DNA of 64,000 bases, taken from Robiginitomaculum antarcticum DSM 21748 (GTDB taxonomy: Bacteria > Pseudomonadota > Alphaproteobacteria > Caulobacterales > Maricaulaceae). The stretch's first letter is position 1; every line of letters starts with the position of its first letter. A program made the position numbers and the translations under genes. Shown here piece after piece: positions 56,186 through 63,871 of the stretch. The notes beneath the pieces are model-generated. The model saw nothing but the letters and a program-made list of their open reading frames with translations. It was not told the DNA's origin and did no database searches. The stretch is taken from contig NZ_KB823013.1 of assembly GCF_000365025.1 (NCBI RefSeq), positions 434,001 to 498,000 of the forward strand, in the 5' to 3' direction.

Positions 56186-57168
56186 TGGTAAAATCTCCCA
56201 AATCTGAAGCATCGACGCCCAAACGGGCACGCGATCGTGGTCTTGGACGGGGTTTATCTGCATTGATGAATGATGTTTCAGACGCTGTTTTAGACAATCC
56301 TGCCTCTGAAGAATCTCCGAAGATATCGAAGGTATCACCTGATAAAACGCATGAAAATGTAAAGACTACCCCATCTACACGCAGCGCAGCCGAATTTATT
56401 TCGATATCTCTGATTGAACGTAACCCTAATCAACCACGCCAATATTTCGACCCGGTCAAGATGGTGGAGCTGGAGCGCAGCGTTAAGGAGAAGGGCGTGT
56501 TGCAGCCATTGCTCGTGCGCCCGTTTGAGAGCAAGGGGAAGACCCGTTACCAGATCGTGGCCGGCGAACGCCGCTATCAAGCTGCATTGAAGGCGGGACT
56601 GGATCAGCTCCCCGCTATGATACGCGAGTTGTCGGACCGCGAGGTTCTTGAGATTGGCGTGGTCGAAAATGTCCAGCGCGCCAATTTGAACCCGATCGAA
56701 GAGGCCAGCGCCTATCGCAATTTGATGGATGAATTTGGACGCACACAGGAAGACGTCGCCACTGCCGTCGGCAAAAGCCGTTCACATGTGGCGAATATGG
56801 TGCGGCTTTTAACCCTGCCTGACCGTGCACAGCACTTTCTCGCTATGGGAAAACTATCAGCCGGACATGCGCGCGCCGTTATATCTGCCCCGGACCCACT
56901 GGCTCTGGCTGAAATGATTGTCGCCAAAGATCTGTCCGTACGCGAAACCGAGAAGATGGTTCGCCGTCTGAAAAAAGGACAGCCGCTACAGCCGCGCTTA
57001 GAGACAAAGTCGGCGGACATCCGCGCGCTGGAAAAACAGCTCGGCGATACGCTCGGCCTACGGGTGGATTTAAAACATAAAGGCCCGAATGGACGCCTTG
57101 AAATTCATTACCGCAATGATGAAGAGCTGGAAGACCTGATCAAACGCCTGCCTGAGGGCTGGGGTTAG
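56185..57168 (+). CDS. parB: Chromosome partitioning CTPase ParB
   Basis: ParB binds parS, clamps DNA using CTP and spreads. The 327-residue product has a basic N-terminal segment GRGLSALMNDV (ParA-stimulating type), the nuclease-fold domain with LIERNPNQPRQYF and the CTP motif GERRYQAALKAG, and an HTH region EDVATAVGKSRSHVANMVRLL. A C-terminal dimerisation part is rich in leucine and charge. Two parS sites lie upstream. It ends overlapping an orphan gene on the other strand by four bases. Confidence 0.97.
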   Translation: MVKSPKSEASTPKRARDRGLGRGLSALMNDVSDAVLDNPASEESPKISKVSPDKTHENVKTTPSTRSAAEFISISLIERNPNQPRQYFDPVKMVELERSVKEKGVLQPLLVRPFESKGKTRYQIVAGERRYQAALKAGLDQLPAMIRELSDREVLEIGVVENVQRANLNPIEEASAYRNLMDEFGRTQEDVATAVGKSRSHVANMVRLLTLPDRAQHFLAMGKLSAGHARAVISAPDPLALAEMIVAKDLSVRETEKMVRRLKKGQPLQPRLETKSADIRALEKQLGDTLGLRVDLKHKGPNGRLEIHYRNDEELEDLIKRLPEGWG

Positions 57169-57731
57169 CCTACAGGAGGCGTGATTAAAATATAGCCTGT
57201 GCTTCCAAATGCCGCCAATTCGATTGTCTCAGGATTAAAATCAACCGAAACATCATATCTTATACCTTCGACAACTAGAATGACAATATTACTGCGTAAT
57301 GTGATACTAAATTGAACTTCTTGTCCAATAACTTGGTGCAAAACTGCGTAGTCACCATCAATGGTGTCCCAGCTCTTACCTGTTTTTTTCGACTTCATCC
57401 ATTCCGCTTCAACATGGTTGCCAACCTGTGGGCATATAATCCCAATATTTATAGATAGGCCTTCCTGAACACTTTTAATTTGAAACCTTAACCCTGAACC
57501 CCATTTTTCGTGGCGGTTACAAGCTGTTATGTTCATTTTTCCGCTAATTTGGCCCGATAGTGTAAGTTTTGATTTAGCTTCGATATCAATATAATCATAA
57601 TGCCCGCTTTGAATATCAAAATCATAACGACTTAAAGCGGTTGCACCGCTTGCCGCCGTCACTAAGTTCGAGTTAAAGGCAGGTAAACATATAACAAGAA
57701 AAAATATATATTTTAGATTCTTAAGCGCCAT
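57165..57731 (-). CDS. AT-rich orphan gene for a predicted secreted protein
   Basis: A 188-residue protein with a hydrophobic signal-like N-terminus (KNLKYIFFLVICLPAF) and no family I recognise. The mature part is rich in beta-branched residues, isoleucine and serine, with two cysteines (ITACNRHEKWG and GIICPQVG) and repeated short hydrophobic strands, suggesting a beta-sandwich. The gene is visibly richer in A and T than its neighbours and ends against parB. This is consistent with later acquisition into a conserved block, but alternatives such as a fast-evolving lineage gene cannot be excluded. Confidence 0.65.
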   Translation of the reverse strand: MALKNLKYIFFLVICLPAFNSNLVTAASGATALSRYDFDIQSGHYDYIDIEAKSKLTLSGQISGKMNITACNRHEKWGSGLRFQIKSVQEGLSINIGIICPQVGNHVEAEWMKSKKTGKSWDTIDGDYAVLHQVIGQEVQFSITLRSNIVILVVEGIRYDVSVDFNPETIELAAFGSTGYILITPPVG

Positions 57732-57841
57732 GATTGGAAATCATAGGGAAATAAGCCTACATGGCAAACCGAAATTCGTTTTTATCTGCTCGGCCAATAT
57801 CTTATTTCCCATTACAAAATCATAATTCCGCGCGCGAAACC

Positions 57842-57870
57842 TTCACAAATGTGAAATCATATCTATATAA
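57842..57870 (+). promoter_or_regulatory. rpoH promoter with palindrome over the -35 element
   Basis: TTCACA (57842-57847, five of six to TTGACA) and TATATA (57864-57869) are 16 bases apart and lie about 20 bases before the rpoH ATG. The -35 element is half of the palindrome TTCACA-AA-TGTGAA (57842-57855), a candidate operator. Confidence 0.5.
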
Positions 57871-57887
57871 CTCTGCTGGAGGGACTT

Positions 57888-58871
57888 ATGGCCAAGACAC
57901 CCAAGACGAAATCAAAAACGAAACCTAAGAGCAAAGCGGTCGCGAAGAAAACCGCTGCGTCGACCCCGTCGACCTATACGGGCAATATGACGATGTCTGT
58001 GGCGCTCTCACCCGAGCAGGGATTGTCGCGTTACCTCTCCGAAATTCGTAAATTCCCTATGCTTGAGCCGGACCAGGAGTTTATGCTCGCCAAGCGTTTT
58101 GCCGATCACGATGATATGGGCGCGGCTGAGCAAATGGTGACATCACATTTGCGTCTCGTGGCGAAGATCGCCATGGGCTATCGCGGCTATGGCCTGCCCA
58201 TTGGTGAAGTCATCAGTGAAGGCAATGTCGGGTTGATGCAGGCGGTCAAGAAATTTGATCCTGATAAGGGGTTTCGCCTGTCAACCTATGCCATGTGGTG
58301 GATCCGCGCCGCGATACAGGAATATGTTCTGCGCAGTTGGTCGCTTGTGAAAATGGGCACGACCGCCGCGCAAAAGAAATTATTTTTCAATCTACGCCGC
58401 CTTAAAGGCGAGATGAAAGCGATTGATGACGGCGATTTGCATCCCGATGATGTCGCCAAGATCGCGACCAAGCTTAACGTCAAAGAAGCCGAAGTCGTGT
58501 CGATGAACCGCCGTATGTCAGGCGGTGATGCGTCGCTTAACGTCACCATAGGCGGCGAGGATGGCGGCGGCCAGTGGCAGGATTGGCTCGAAGATGAAAA
58601 TTATGCGCCGCAGGATAAGGTTATTGGCGATAGCCAGGAATATGATGCCCGCATGTCGCTTCTGCGTGACGCCATGAGCGATCTGAATGCGCGTGAGCAG
58701 GATATTATTGAAAAACGCCGCCTGTCGGATAGCCCGCAAACGCTGGAAGAACTGGCGCAAGTCTATAAGGTATCACGCGAACGTATCCGCCAGATTGAAG
58801 CGCGCGCATTTGAAAAACTGCAAGAGGCGATGATGAATGCCGCGACGCATAAGGGTCTGATTGAGGGCTAA
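57888..58871 (+). CDS. rpoH: RNA polymerase sigma-32 factor RpoH
   Basis: RpoH directs heat-shock transcription. The 327-residue product has region 1.2/2.1 (LSRYLSEIRKFPMLEPDQE), region 2.2-2.4 (SHLRLVAKIAMGYRGYGLP, KFDPDKGFRLSTYAMWWIRAAIQEY), and the RpoH box KKLFFNLRRLKGEM. Region 4 (YKVSRERIRQIEARAFEKLQEAM) is complete. The first ~30 residues are a lysine-rich extension before the family start. GGAGGG precedes the ATG by a few bases. A sigma-32-type target promoter lies before hslU. Confidence 0.96.
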   Translation: MAKTPKTKSKTKPKSKAVAKKTAASTPSTYTGNMTMSVALSPEQGLSRYLSEIRKFPMLEPDQEFMLAKRFADHDDMGAAEQMVTSHLRLVAKIAMGYRGYGLPIGEVISEGNVGLMQAVKKFDPDKGFRLSTYAMWWIRAAIQEYVLRSWSLVKMGTTAAQKKLFFNLRRLKGEMKAIDDGDLHPDDVAKIATKLNVKEAEVVSMNRRMSGGDASLNVTIGGEDGGGQWQDWLEDENYAPQDKVIGDSQEYDARMSLLRDAMSDLNAREQDIIEKRRLSDSPQTLEELAQVYKVSRERIRQIEARAFEKLQEAMMNAATHKGLIEG

Positions 58872-58987
58872 GTGTCGAACTTCTGCGAAAGCGGCCCCAT
58901 TGATTATCCACGCAATCTATCGGGGTCTTGGGGTCTCGGCGCCTAGGTCTGCTCTTGTTGACCGGATTGGTGAAGCCTCTATATCGG

Positions 58988-59926
58988 TTAATACAGCGCG
59001 CCCTCTATCGGCTCCACAGCCGGCGGCAGGTCTGTCTCGCCCAGAGCATGGGATTTTATCGCAATTTCAACATCACGGGCTATTGAGTCCATCGGAATGA
59101 CATTGCGGTTATTTACGAAAGGCTCGTCCATATAGCTCCCAATTCCCATAATCATGGAAAACATCCAACCGATCAGAACGACTAATAAAATCGCAAAATA
59201 GGAAAATTCTTCAAGAGACGGCAGAGATAGCGACGTTAAAATTATCAACAGCCAGATAAATGTCTTGGTAAAAAAGATATAATGTGCGGGAAAAGGCGTA
59301 TTTTTAAGGCTCTCGCAGGTATTTTGCGCCGTGATCAAACCGCGGTGAATACCGACCATTTCGAAGTGCTCACCATCATAAAACTGGCCTTCGGACTGCG
59401 CGATTCGAAAATCACGGCTATTGTTTAATAAAAGGTCATAGGCAGGATTGGGCGAGCTTTTCAAAGCCTCATATTCATCATGATCCAGAAAGGCCTCAAT
59501 ATCTCCAAGCGGAGACAGGCCCTTGAGTTGACGGTTCAAGACCCAAATATAGGCCATCATCCGGCGCAGCATGCGCGGCATCACTTGGGCCGCAATCTTA
59601 GACGGTTTGCCGGTCTTATGATTAATATAGGCCTCTCCGCGGCGCCGCGTTAAAAGTATCGCCATATTACGGATATTACAGCGAACCTGCCCAAATGTAC
59701 TCCGGCCCGTCATCCAGCGCTCATAAGCGCTATTGGTTTGAAACCCTAAAAAGATAGAGAGGGCCGTACCCAAAATGAGCGGCGTTGCCATATCAATGGT
59801 CAGATATTGAAGGTTAAATACCTGAATGGGAACGATAATTACAGAGGCCAGTAAAACCATGGCCAGCAATTGCTTCCAAATGACTTTAAACAGCCTTATA
59901 AAAGAAATATTCTTTTCAATAATCAT
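58988..59926 (-). CDS. Bestrophin-like (UPF0187/YneE) membrane channel
   Basis: A 312-residue membrane protein of the bestrophin-like family. Family marks are FQTNSAYERWMTGRSTFGQVRC (read as two parts around AYERW), PLILGTALSIFLGF, and FLLI-type TM helices near residues 15-60 and 205-260. Bacterial members form pentameric ion channels; ion preference is not readable. The ATG at 59926 has GGGGGGA upstream. The 116-base gap to rpoH holds no gene. Confidence 0.87.
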   Translation of the reverse strand: MIIEKNISFIRLFKVIWKQLLAMVLLASVIIVPIQVFNLQYLTIDMATPLILGTALSIFLGFQTNSAYERWMTGRSTFGQVRCNIRNMAILLTRRRGEAYINHKTGKPSKIAAQVMPRMLRRMMAYIWVLNRQLKGLSPLGDIEAFLDHDEYEALKSSPNPAYDLLLNNSRDFRIAQSEGQFYDGEHFEMVGIHRGLITAQNTCESLKNTPFPAHYIFFTKTFIWLLIILTSLSLPSLEEFSYFAILLVVLIGWMFSMIMGIGSYMDEPFVNNRNVIPMDSIARDVEIAIKSHALGETDLPPAVEPIEGALY

Positions 59927-59997
59927 GTCGCGTCCCCCCAATGGCTGCGTATATTAATTCTTTTAATTTCACAAAATTATAGACGTTGTAAAATATT

Positions 59998-60849
59998 TCA
60001 ACGCGGCTCCGATATATCCCGGGTCATTTTCGGAATATAGGCGTGATCTTTATCAAATCGGATAATCGGTTTACCTTCCGGTGCGTAAACGGTGTGTGTG
60101 GTCACGTGCCCCCCATCCCAGTGATGCAGGCACAATCCTGGCCGGCTTTCAACTAAAAGCGGCCGGTTGTCGGGCGTATTTAAATCCATATCGGCGATTT
60201 CGAACTTCACTTGCGGCGCGGTTGCCGGCGAGACGCTGACCGAGGTATGGGAAAATCGCTGCGATATTGGGCGGTGAATATGACCCGACATAATGTGAAT
60301 AATATTTTTGTGCTTGTCGACAACGGCCCTAAACCGTTTGACCCACGGGGCATCATTGTCTGATGTCATCCAGGGAATTTGCGTCTCGATAGGGGGATGA
60401 TGCATAGCAATCAGCGTGGGCATATCCGGCTTTTCAGACAGGGTCTTGTCCATCCAGTTTGCCCGGCCCTCGCAAAATCCGCCGCCATGGCGTCCTTCTT
60501 TAAGTGTATCAAGCATTATAAAACGCAGACCGTCATGTTCTACCGCATATTGAATAAAACCGTTTTCCTGGGGCGAGTCTCTGAAAACAGATAAATATGC
60601 CGCGCGGCGATCGTGATTGCCCATGCCCATATAGACGGGGACATTCAGGGTCGAAGCGATGGCTTTGAGGGTTTTATAATCGCGGACTTCACCCGATTCG
60701 ACCAAATCTCCCGTTAGAAAGATCATGTCGGGCTGTTTTATCAGACTTCCAATCCACGCTAAAACATCTTTGAATCGCTTCGTGTTTTCATCACCGGGAC
60801 CCGGCCCGTCAAATCCGATATGCAGATCTGTAATTTGCGCGATAAGCAT
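59998..60849 (-). CDS. Class III metallophosphoesterase (CpdA/GpdQ-like)
   Basis: A 283-residue binuclear metallophosphoesterase. Metal motifs are in order: QITDLHIG (DxH), LTGDLVESG (GDx2E), MGNHDRR (GNHD), ALIAMHHPP-type IAMHHPPIET and MSGHIHRPI (GHxH). The layout is that of GpdQ/CpdA, which hydrolyse glycerophosphodiesters or cyclic AMP. Which substrate applies cannot be decided. It is co-oriented with the bestrophin-like gene, with 71 bases between. Confidence 0.9.
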   Translation of the reverse strand: MLIAQITDLHIGFDGPGPGDENTKRFKDVLAWIGSLIKQPDMIFLTGDLVESGEVRDYKTLKAIASTLNVPVYMGMGNHDRRAAYLSVFRDSPQENGFIQYAVEHDGLRFIMLDTLKEGRHGGGFCEGRANWMDKTLSEKPDMPTLIAMHHPPIETQIPWMTSDNDAPWVKRFRAVVDKHKNIIHIMSGHIHRPISQRFSHTSVSVSPATAPQVKFEIADMDLNTPDNRPLLVESRPGLCLHHWDGGHVTTHTVYAPEGKPIIRFDKDHAYIPKMTRDISEPR

Positions 60850-61091
60850 AGACGTCTTTCGAATACCAATCCGGCAGCATCATATAGTCTTCACAACCAG
60901 CAATGCTATAATATGTTCAAATTAGACTCTGGCTAGCATGGCATTAAGTAAATGTCGCACATTTCTTCGCGGCAGCATAATCGCCGCGTCAGTCCAAGCC
61001 TGGTCTTATAAATTGAGAGAGTTTGAGCGTATTTGCTCTACCGCTGCGCCGCTCAATTTGTTAGGTCTGCGCAAACATTAAGAGGCAGATC

Positions 61092-61907
61092 ATGGCAGGA
61101 CGCGTAGCAATTATTACTGGCGGAGCCCGCGGCATCGGCTTTGCCTGCGTGCAGCGGTTTTTAGATGACGGCTACCGCGTCATGCTGGCTGATCGTGATG
61201 AATATGCGGGGCAAGAGGCCATTAACACTTTGGATATGCCGGAATCGCGTCTGGCCTTTTTGCATTGCGATGTGGCGGACCGCCTCTCCGTGCACAATCT
61301 GGTCGCAGAGACGTTGAGCGCCTTTAATCAGATCGACGTGCTAATCAATAATGCGGGCATCGTGGCGCGCGGCGGCGCGTTGGATGTCTCCGAAGCTGAT
61401 TTTGACCGTGTTTTAGCTGTGAATTTGCGCGGCGCATTTCTCGTCAGCCGCGCCGTCGCGCGCCATATGGTTGAAACGCTCGATAAGGCTGACGACCGCT
61501 CGGGACTGCGTCTGCCCAATTATAACATTATCAATATTAGCTCAATTAACGCCAAAGTCGCCATTGCTGATAATCTGGCCTATAATGTGTCCAAAGGCGG
61601 CATGAACCAGCTGACGCGCTCTATGGCGTTAGAGCTGGCGCCCAAAGCCATCCGGGTGAATGCGATTGGGCCGGGCAGCGTTCGCACCGATATGCTGGCC
61701 AGCGTGGTCGATGATGAAGATGCTATGGGCAAAATTTATTCCCGCACGCCGCTGGGCCGCATCGCTCAGCCCAGCGAGATCGCCAGCGTCGCCGCCTTTT
61801 TAGCCGGGGATGACGCCAGCTATGTGACCGGCGAAATTATTTATGTCGATGGTGGCCGCCTCGCGCTCAATTATGTGATGCCGCCGCGCACAGGCGCGGG
61901 GTCGTAA
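61092..61907 (+). CDS. SDR family oxidoreductase (3-ketoacyl-ACP reductase-like)
   Basis: A 271-residue classical SDR with TGGARGIG (9-16), DRDEY after strand 2, NNAG, INISSINAK with the catalytic serine, and YNVSKGGM (Tyr-Lys pair). PGSVRTDML and YVDGGRLALNYV complete the fold. The substrate is unknown; the FabG-like layout supports a 3-oxoacyl or sugar alcohol substrate. It has AAGAGG before the ATG. The 242-base gap before it shows no gene, only a GAGC/GCTC hairpin near 61024-61037. Confidence 0.85.
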   Translation: MAGRVAIITGGARGIGFACVQRFLDDGYRVMLADRDEYAGQEAINTLDMPESRLAFLHCDVADRLSVHNLVAETLSAFNQIDVLINNAGIVARGGALDVSEADFDRVLAVNLRGAFLVSRAVARHMVETLDKADDRSGLRLPNYNIINISSINAKVAIADNLAYNVSKGGMNQLTRSMALELAPKAIRVNAIGPGSVRTDMLASVVDDEDAMGKIYSRTPLGRIAQPSEIASVAAFLAGDDASYVTGEIIYVDGGRLALNYVMPPRTGAGS

Positions 61908-61946
61908 AAAACCCCGCCGCGCAAAAGCGTAGCGGGGTTAATTAAA
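61905..61946. terminator. Bidirectional terminator between SDR gene and trcR
   Basis: Stem AACCCCGC (61910-61917) pairs with GCGGGGTT (61932-61939), with an inner GCGC/GCGT region. An A-run precedes it and AATTAAAT follows. The minus-strand reading ends in TTTTTACG, so it mainly terminates trcR and probably also the SDR transcript. Confidence 0.8.
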
Positions 61947-61964
61947 TACGCGATGTACGCTTAA

Positions 61965-62639
61965 CTATTGATCGTGCGTGCTGGGTTTGAACAGAGATTC
62001 CAGCGTATGCTCTGTCTTCGGCGCTTCGGCGGGCGTATCGGCCACAGGGGCAAGACTGTCCGTTGTCACTTCGTCATCGATAATGCCGTCTTTCGCGCGT
62101 TTCTTAGCGAGCTTTTCAGCAGCGGTTTTCACCATTTCATCAAGTTCAATCTGGCTGCACAGGCCGAGGCTGACCGGATCGGTTGGATTGATTGTCGATG
62201 TTTTCCAGTGGGTGCGGTCCCGAATAGCATTAATAGTCGGCTTGGTTGTGCCGATAAGCTTGGAGATTTGCGGGTCTGACACTTCGGGATGATTCCGTAC
62301 GATCCAAGCAATGGCATCCGGGCGATCCTGACGGCGTGACAGCGGCGTATAACGCGGCGCTTTACGCTTTTTCTTCCCTGTCGTAACAGGCGCATGATCA
62401 AAGGTCTCACCCTTCATGTCATAATCGGCATTGCCTTCGGCCTTTTCAATTTCAGAGCGCGCCAATTGCCCGTTAGCAATCGGATCCGCACCGCGAATAC
62501 CTGTGGCGACGTCGCCATCTGCAATGCCTTTAACTTCGAGAAGATGCAGATCGCAAAATTTAGAAATCTGCTCAAATGTCAGGGCGGTATTATCGATCAA
62601 CCAGACGGCTGTAGCCTTTGGCATTAAAATCGTGCTCAT
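61965..62639 (-). CDS. trcR: Cell cycle transcriptional regulator TrcR (DUF1013)
   Basis: A 224-residue DUF1013 protein, a family confined to alphaproteobacteria and named TrcR as a cell-cycle regulator. The start MPKATAVWLIDNTALTFEQISKFC lies near the N-terminus, followed by a linker and a C-terminal HTH-like region with PEVSDPQISKLIGTTKPTINAIRDRTHW and the ending TLESLFKP. AGGAG at 62646-62650 favours the second of two adjacent ATGs. The leader contains a strong intrinsic terminator. It is divergent from DUF1192 and rcdA. Confidence 0.85.
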   Translation of the reverse strand: MSTILMPKATAVWLIDNTALTFEQISKFCDLHLLEVKGIADGDVATGIRGADPIANGQLARSEIEKAEGNADYDMKGETFDHAPVTTGKKKRKAPRYTPLSRRQDRPDAIAWIVRNHPEVSDPQISKLIGTTKPTINAIRDRTHWKTSTINPTDPVSLGLCSQIELDEMVKTAAEKLAKKRAKDGIIDDEVTTDSLAPVADTPAEAPKTEHTLESLFKPSTHDQ

Positions 62640-62671
62640 CATCGTCTCCTTGGTGGCCGTGTCGGGCCATT

Positions 62672-62694
62672 AAAAAAACCCCGCTCGGCGGGGT
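62672..62694 (-). terminator. Intrinsic terminator inside the trcR leader
   Basis: On the minus strand, ACCCCGC-CGA-GCGGGGT runs straight into seven Ts. It ends about 33 bases before the trcR start codon and downstream of the predicted trcR promoter, so it interrupts the trcR leader rather than ending a neighbouring gene. An attenuator or the end of a short RNA (about 60 bases) are the two readings. Confidence 0.85.
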
Positions 62695-62737
62695 CGTTTT
62701 GCGTGGAATTCGGGGAATTCCGTAATCCATTAGCCTC

Positions 62738-62766
62738 TATGTACCGCTGATTGAGATAAATATCAA
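62738..62766 (-). promoter_or_regulatory. Predicted promoter of the trcR leader
   Basis: On the minus strand TTGATA (62761-62766) and TACATA (62738-62743) are separated by exactly 17 bases. A start near 62731 would give a leader of about 60 bases up to the terminator at 62672-62694, with a GGAATT-CCCCG-AATTCC hairpin in between. Confidence 0.5.
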
Positions 62767-62829
62767 GAGGCCGTGCAGTAACGCGGCTTTCGCAGTGTTT
62801 ACGCGCGCCTAACTGTATTGGGAGCTTTA

Positions 62830-62910
62830 ATGTATGCATTGCGACTTTGTCTTATTCCGGTCTTTCGTCTTGTGGGGTTGACCGCTAGAAGAGACAGATT
62901 GCGCCAATGA
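62830..62910 (+). CDS. Possible 26-codon leader ORF before the DUF1192 gene
   Basis: ATG at 62830 has GGGAG five bases upstream and encodes a 26-residue basic peptide (starts MYALRLCLIPVF, ends in RQ). Its TGA overlaps an in-frame ATG of the DUF1192 reading frame at 62907 as ATGA. It may be a regulatory leader or chance; short length prevents judging conservation. Confidence 0.25.
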   Translation: MYALRLCLIPVFRLVGLTARRDRLRQ

Positions 62911-62936
62911 TAGATTTTGGAGCAAGAGGGATGACT

Positions 62937-63143
62937 ATGACAAATGATGAAAATGAAGCCCTGCTTAAACTCATGGGGTCTGTATCAATCGGGGACGATT
63001 TATACGGCCTGTCGATCAAAGAATTACAGGCCCGCATTGATGCGTTAAACGCAGAAGTCGAGCGTACATATTTGGCGTTAACTAAAAAACGCGGTGATAT
63101 GTCCGAGGCTGAAACACTTTTCGCCCCCCGCAAGACAGACTGA
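62937..63143 (+). CDS. DUF1192 family small protein
   Basis: A 68-residue alphaproteobacterial protein of DUF1192 with the conserved block LYGLSIKELQARIDALNAEVERT, a probable short coiled coil, and an acidic C-terminal part. Start at 62937 has AGAGGG five bases upstream; ATGs at 62907 and 62931 are alternatives. It is upstream of rcdA in the same direction, its usual place, and its role is unknown. Confidence 0.85.
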   Translation: MTNDENEALLKLMGSVSIGDDLYGLSIKELQARIDALNAEVERTYLALTKKRGDMSEAETLFAPRKTD

Positions 63144-63263
63144 GCGGAAATTACGCCTTTGGCATGAGAGGCATCCATGTTGGAACGCGCCTTGCACATC
63201 AAAGGCAAATAATACGGTGCGTTCCCGCATTGGCGCGGCGTGCAGACACAGAAAGATAATGTT

Positions 63264-63806
63264 ATGACCGAAAAGGGTGCCCACAGCTCCGCTGCCGATA
63301 CGCTTGGCCCGCAGGCTGAAGCGCGCCTGCTTGAATTCACGCGCAGCGAGCTTTTTGCACGCACTTTCCGGGAAGGCATGGATATGGTTGAAGAAACCGC
63401 TGCCTATCTGGACGGTCCGGGCCGTGCGCAGAGTAAAGCCCTGGCGCGTGATAATGCACTGGTCTATGCCAGCCAGTCCATGAAACTGACAACACGCCTT
63501 ATGCAAGTCGCGTCGTGGCTGCTGGTGCAGCGCGCACTTAAAGAAAGTGACATGACCACTGTCGAAGCGCGGCAGGAAAAATACCGCCTCTCTTCAGAAA
63601 TGCCGGATGACAGCGTAAAGCCTCTGGCAGAATATGGAGACATCTTGCCCGCCCTTCTGCTGGATTTGTTGGCGCGGTCCGAAGCCCTTTACGAACGTAT
63701 AGTGCGCCTTGACCGCAGCCTGTACGGCGCGATCAATGCCCAGACCGGTAATACGGTCGCTGACCAGATTAGCCGGCTTGAAGCCGCTTTTGGGAAAATA
63801 GGCTAA
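63264..63806 (+). CDS. rcdA: Regulator of CtrA degradation RcdA (DUF1465)
   Basis: RcdA is the ClpXP adaptor layer that delivers CtrA for proteolysis at the swarmer-to-stalked transition in Caulobacter. The 180-residue helical product has FTRSELFARTFREGMDMVEETAAYLDG (read in two parts), YASQSMKLTTRLMQVASWLLVQRAL, and LPALLLDLLARSEALYERIVRLD, the DUF1465 hallmark. A start at GTG 63240 is possible but ATG 63264 is preferred. It is one of three CtrA-pathway links in the window. Confidence 0.9.
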   Translation: MTEKGAHSSAADTLGPQAEARLLEFTRSELFARTFREGMDMVEETAAYLDGPGRAQSKALARDNALVYASQSMKLTTRLMQVASWLLVQRALKESDMTTVEARQEKYRLSSEMPDDSVKPLAEYGDILPALLLDLLARSEALYERIVRLDRSLYGAINAQTGNTVADQISRLEAAFGKIG

Positions 63807-63819
63807 CGGCCTGTCTAAT

Positions 63820-63848
63820 ATGTCATGCCTTTGGGGGCTGACATTTTA
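63820..63848 (+). terminator. Probable terminator after rcdA
   Basis: ATGTCA-T-GCC pairs with GGC-TGACAT around a TTTGGG loop and is followed by TTTTAG. One bulged base and a short T-run make it moderate. Confidence 0.5.
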
Positions 63849-63871
63849 GCGTTAAAGGCTATGAGGGCGGC

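Noticed and set aside
58904-58912. TTATCCACG, near-perfect DnaA box after rpoH
   Set aside because: It is isolated, 11 kb from the putative origin and without companion boxes.
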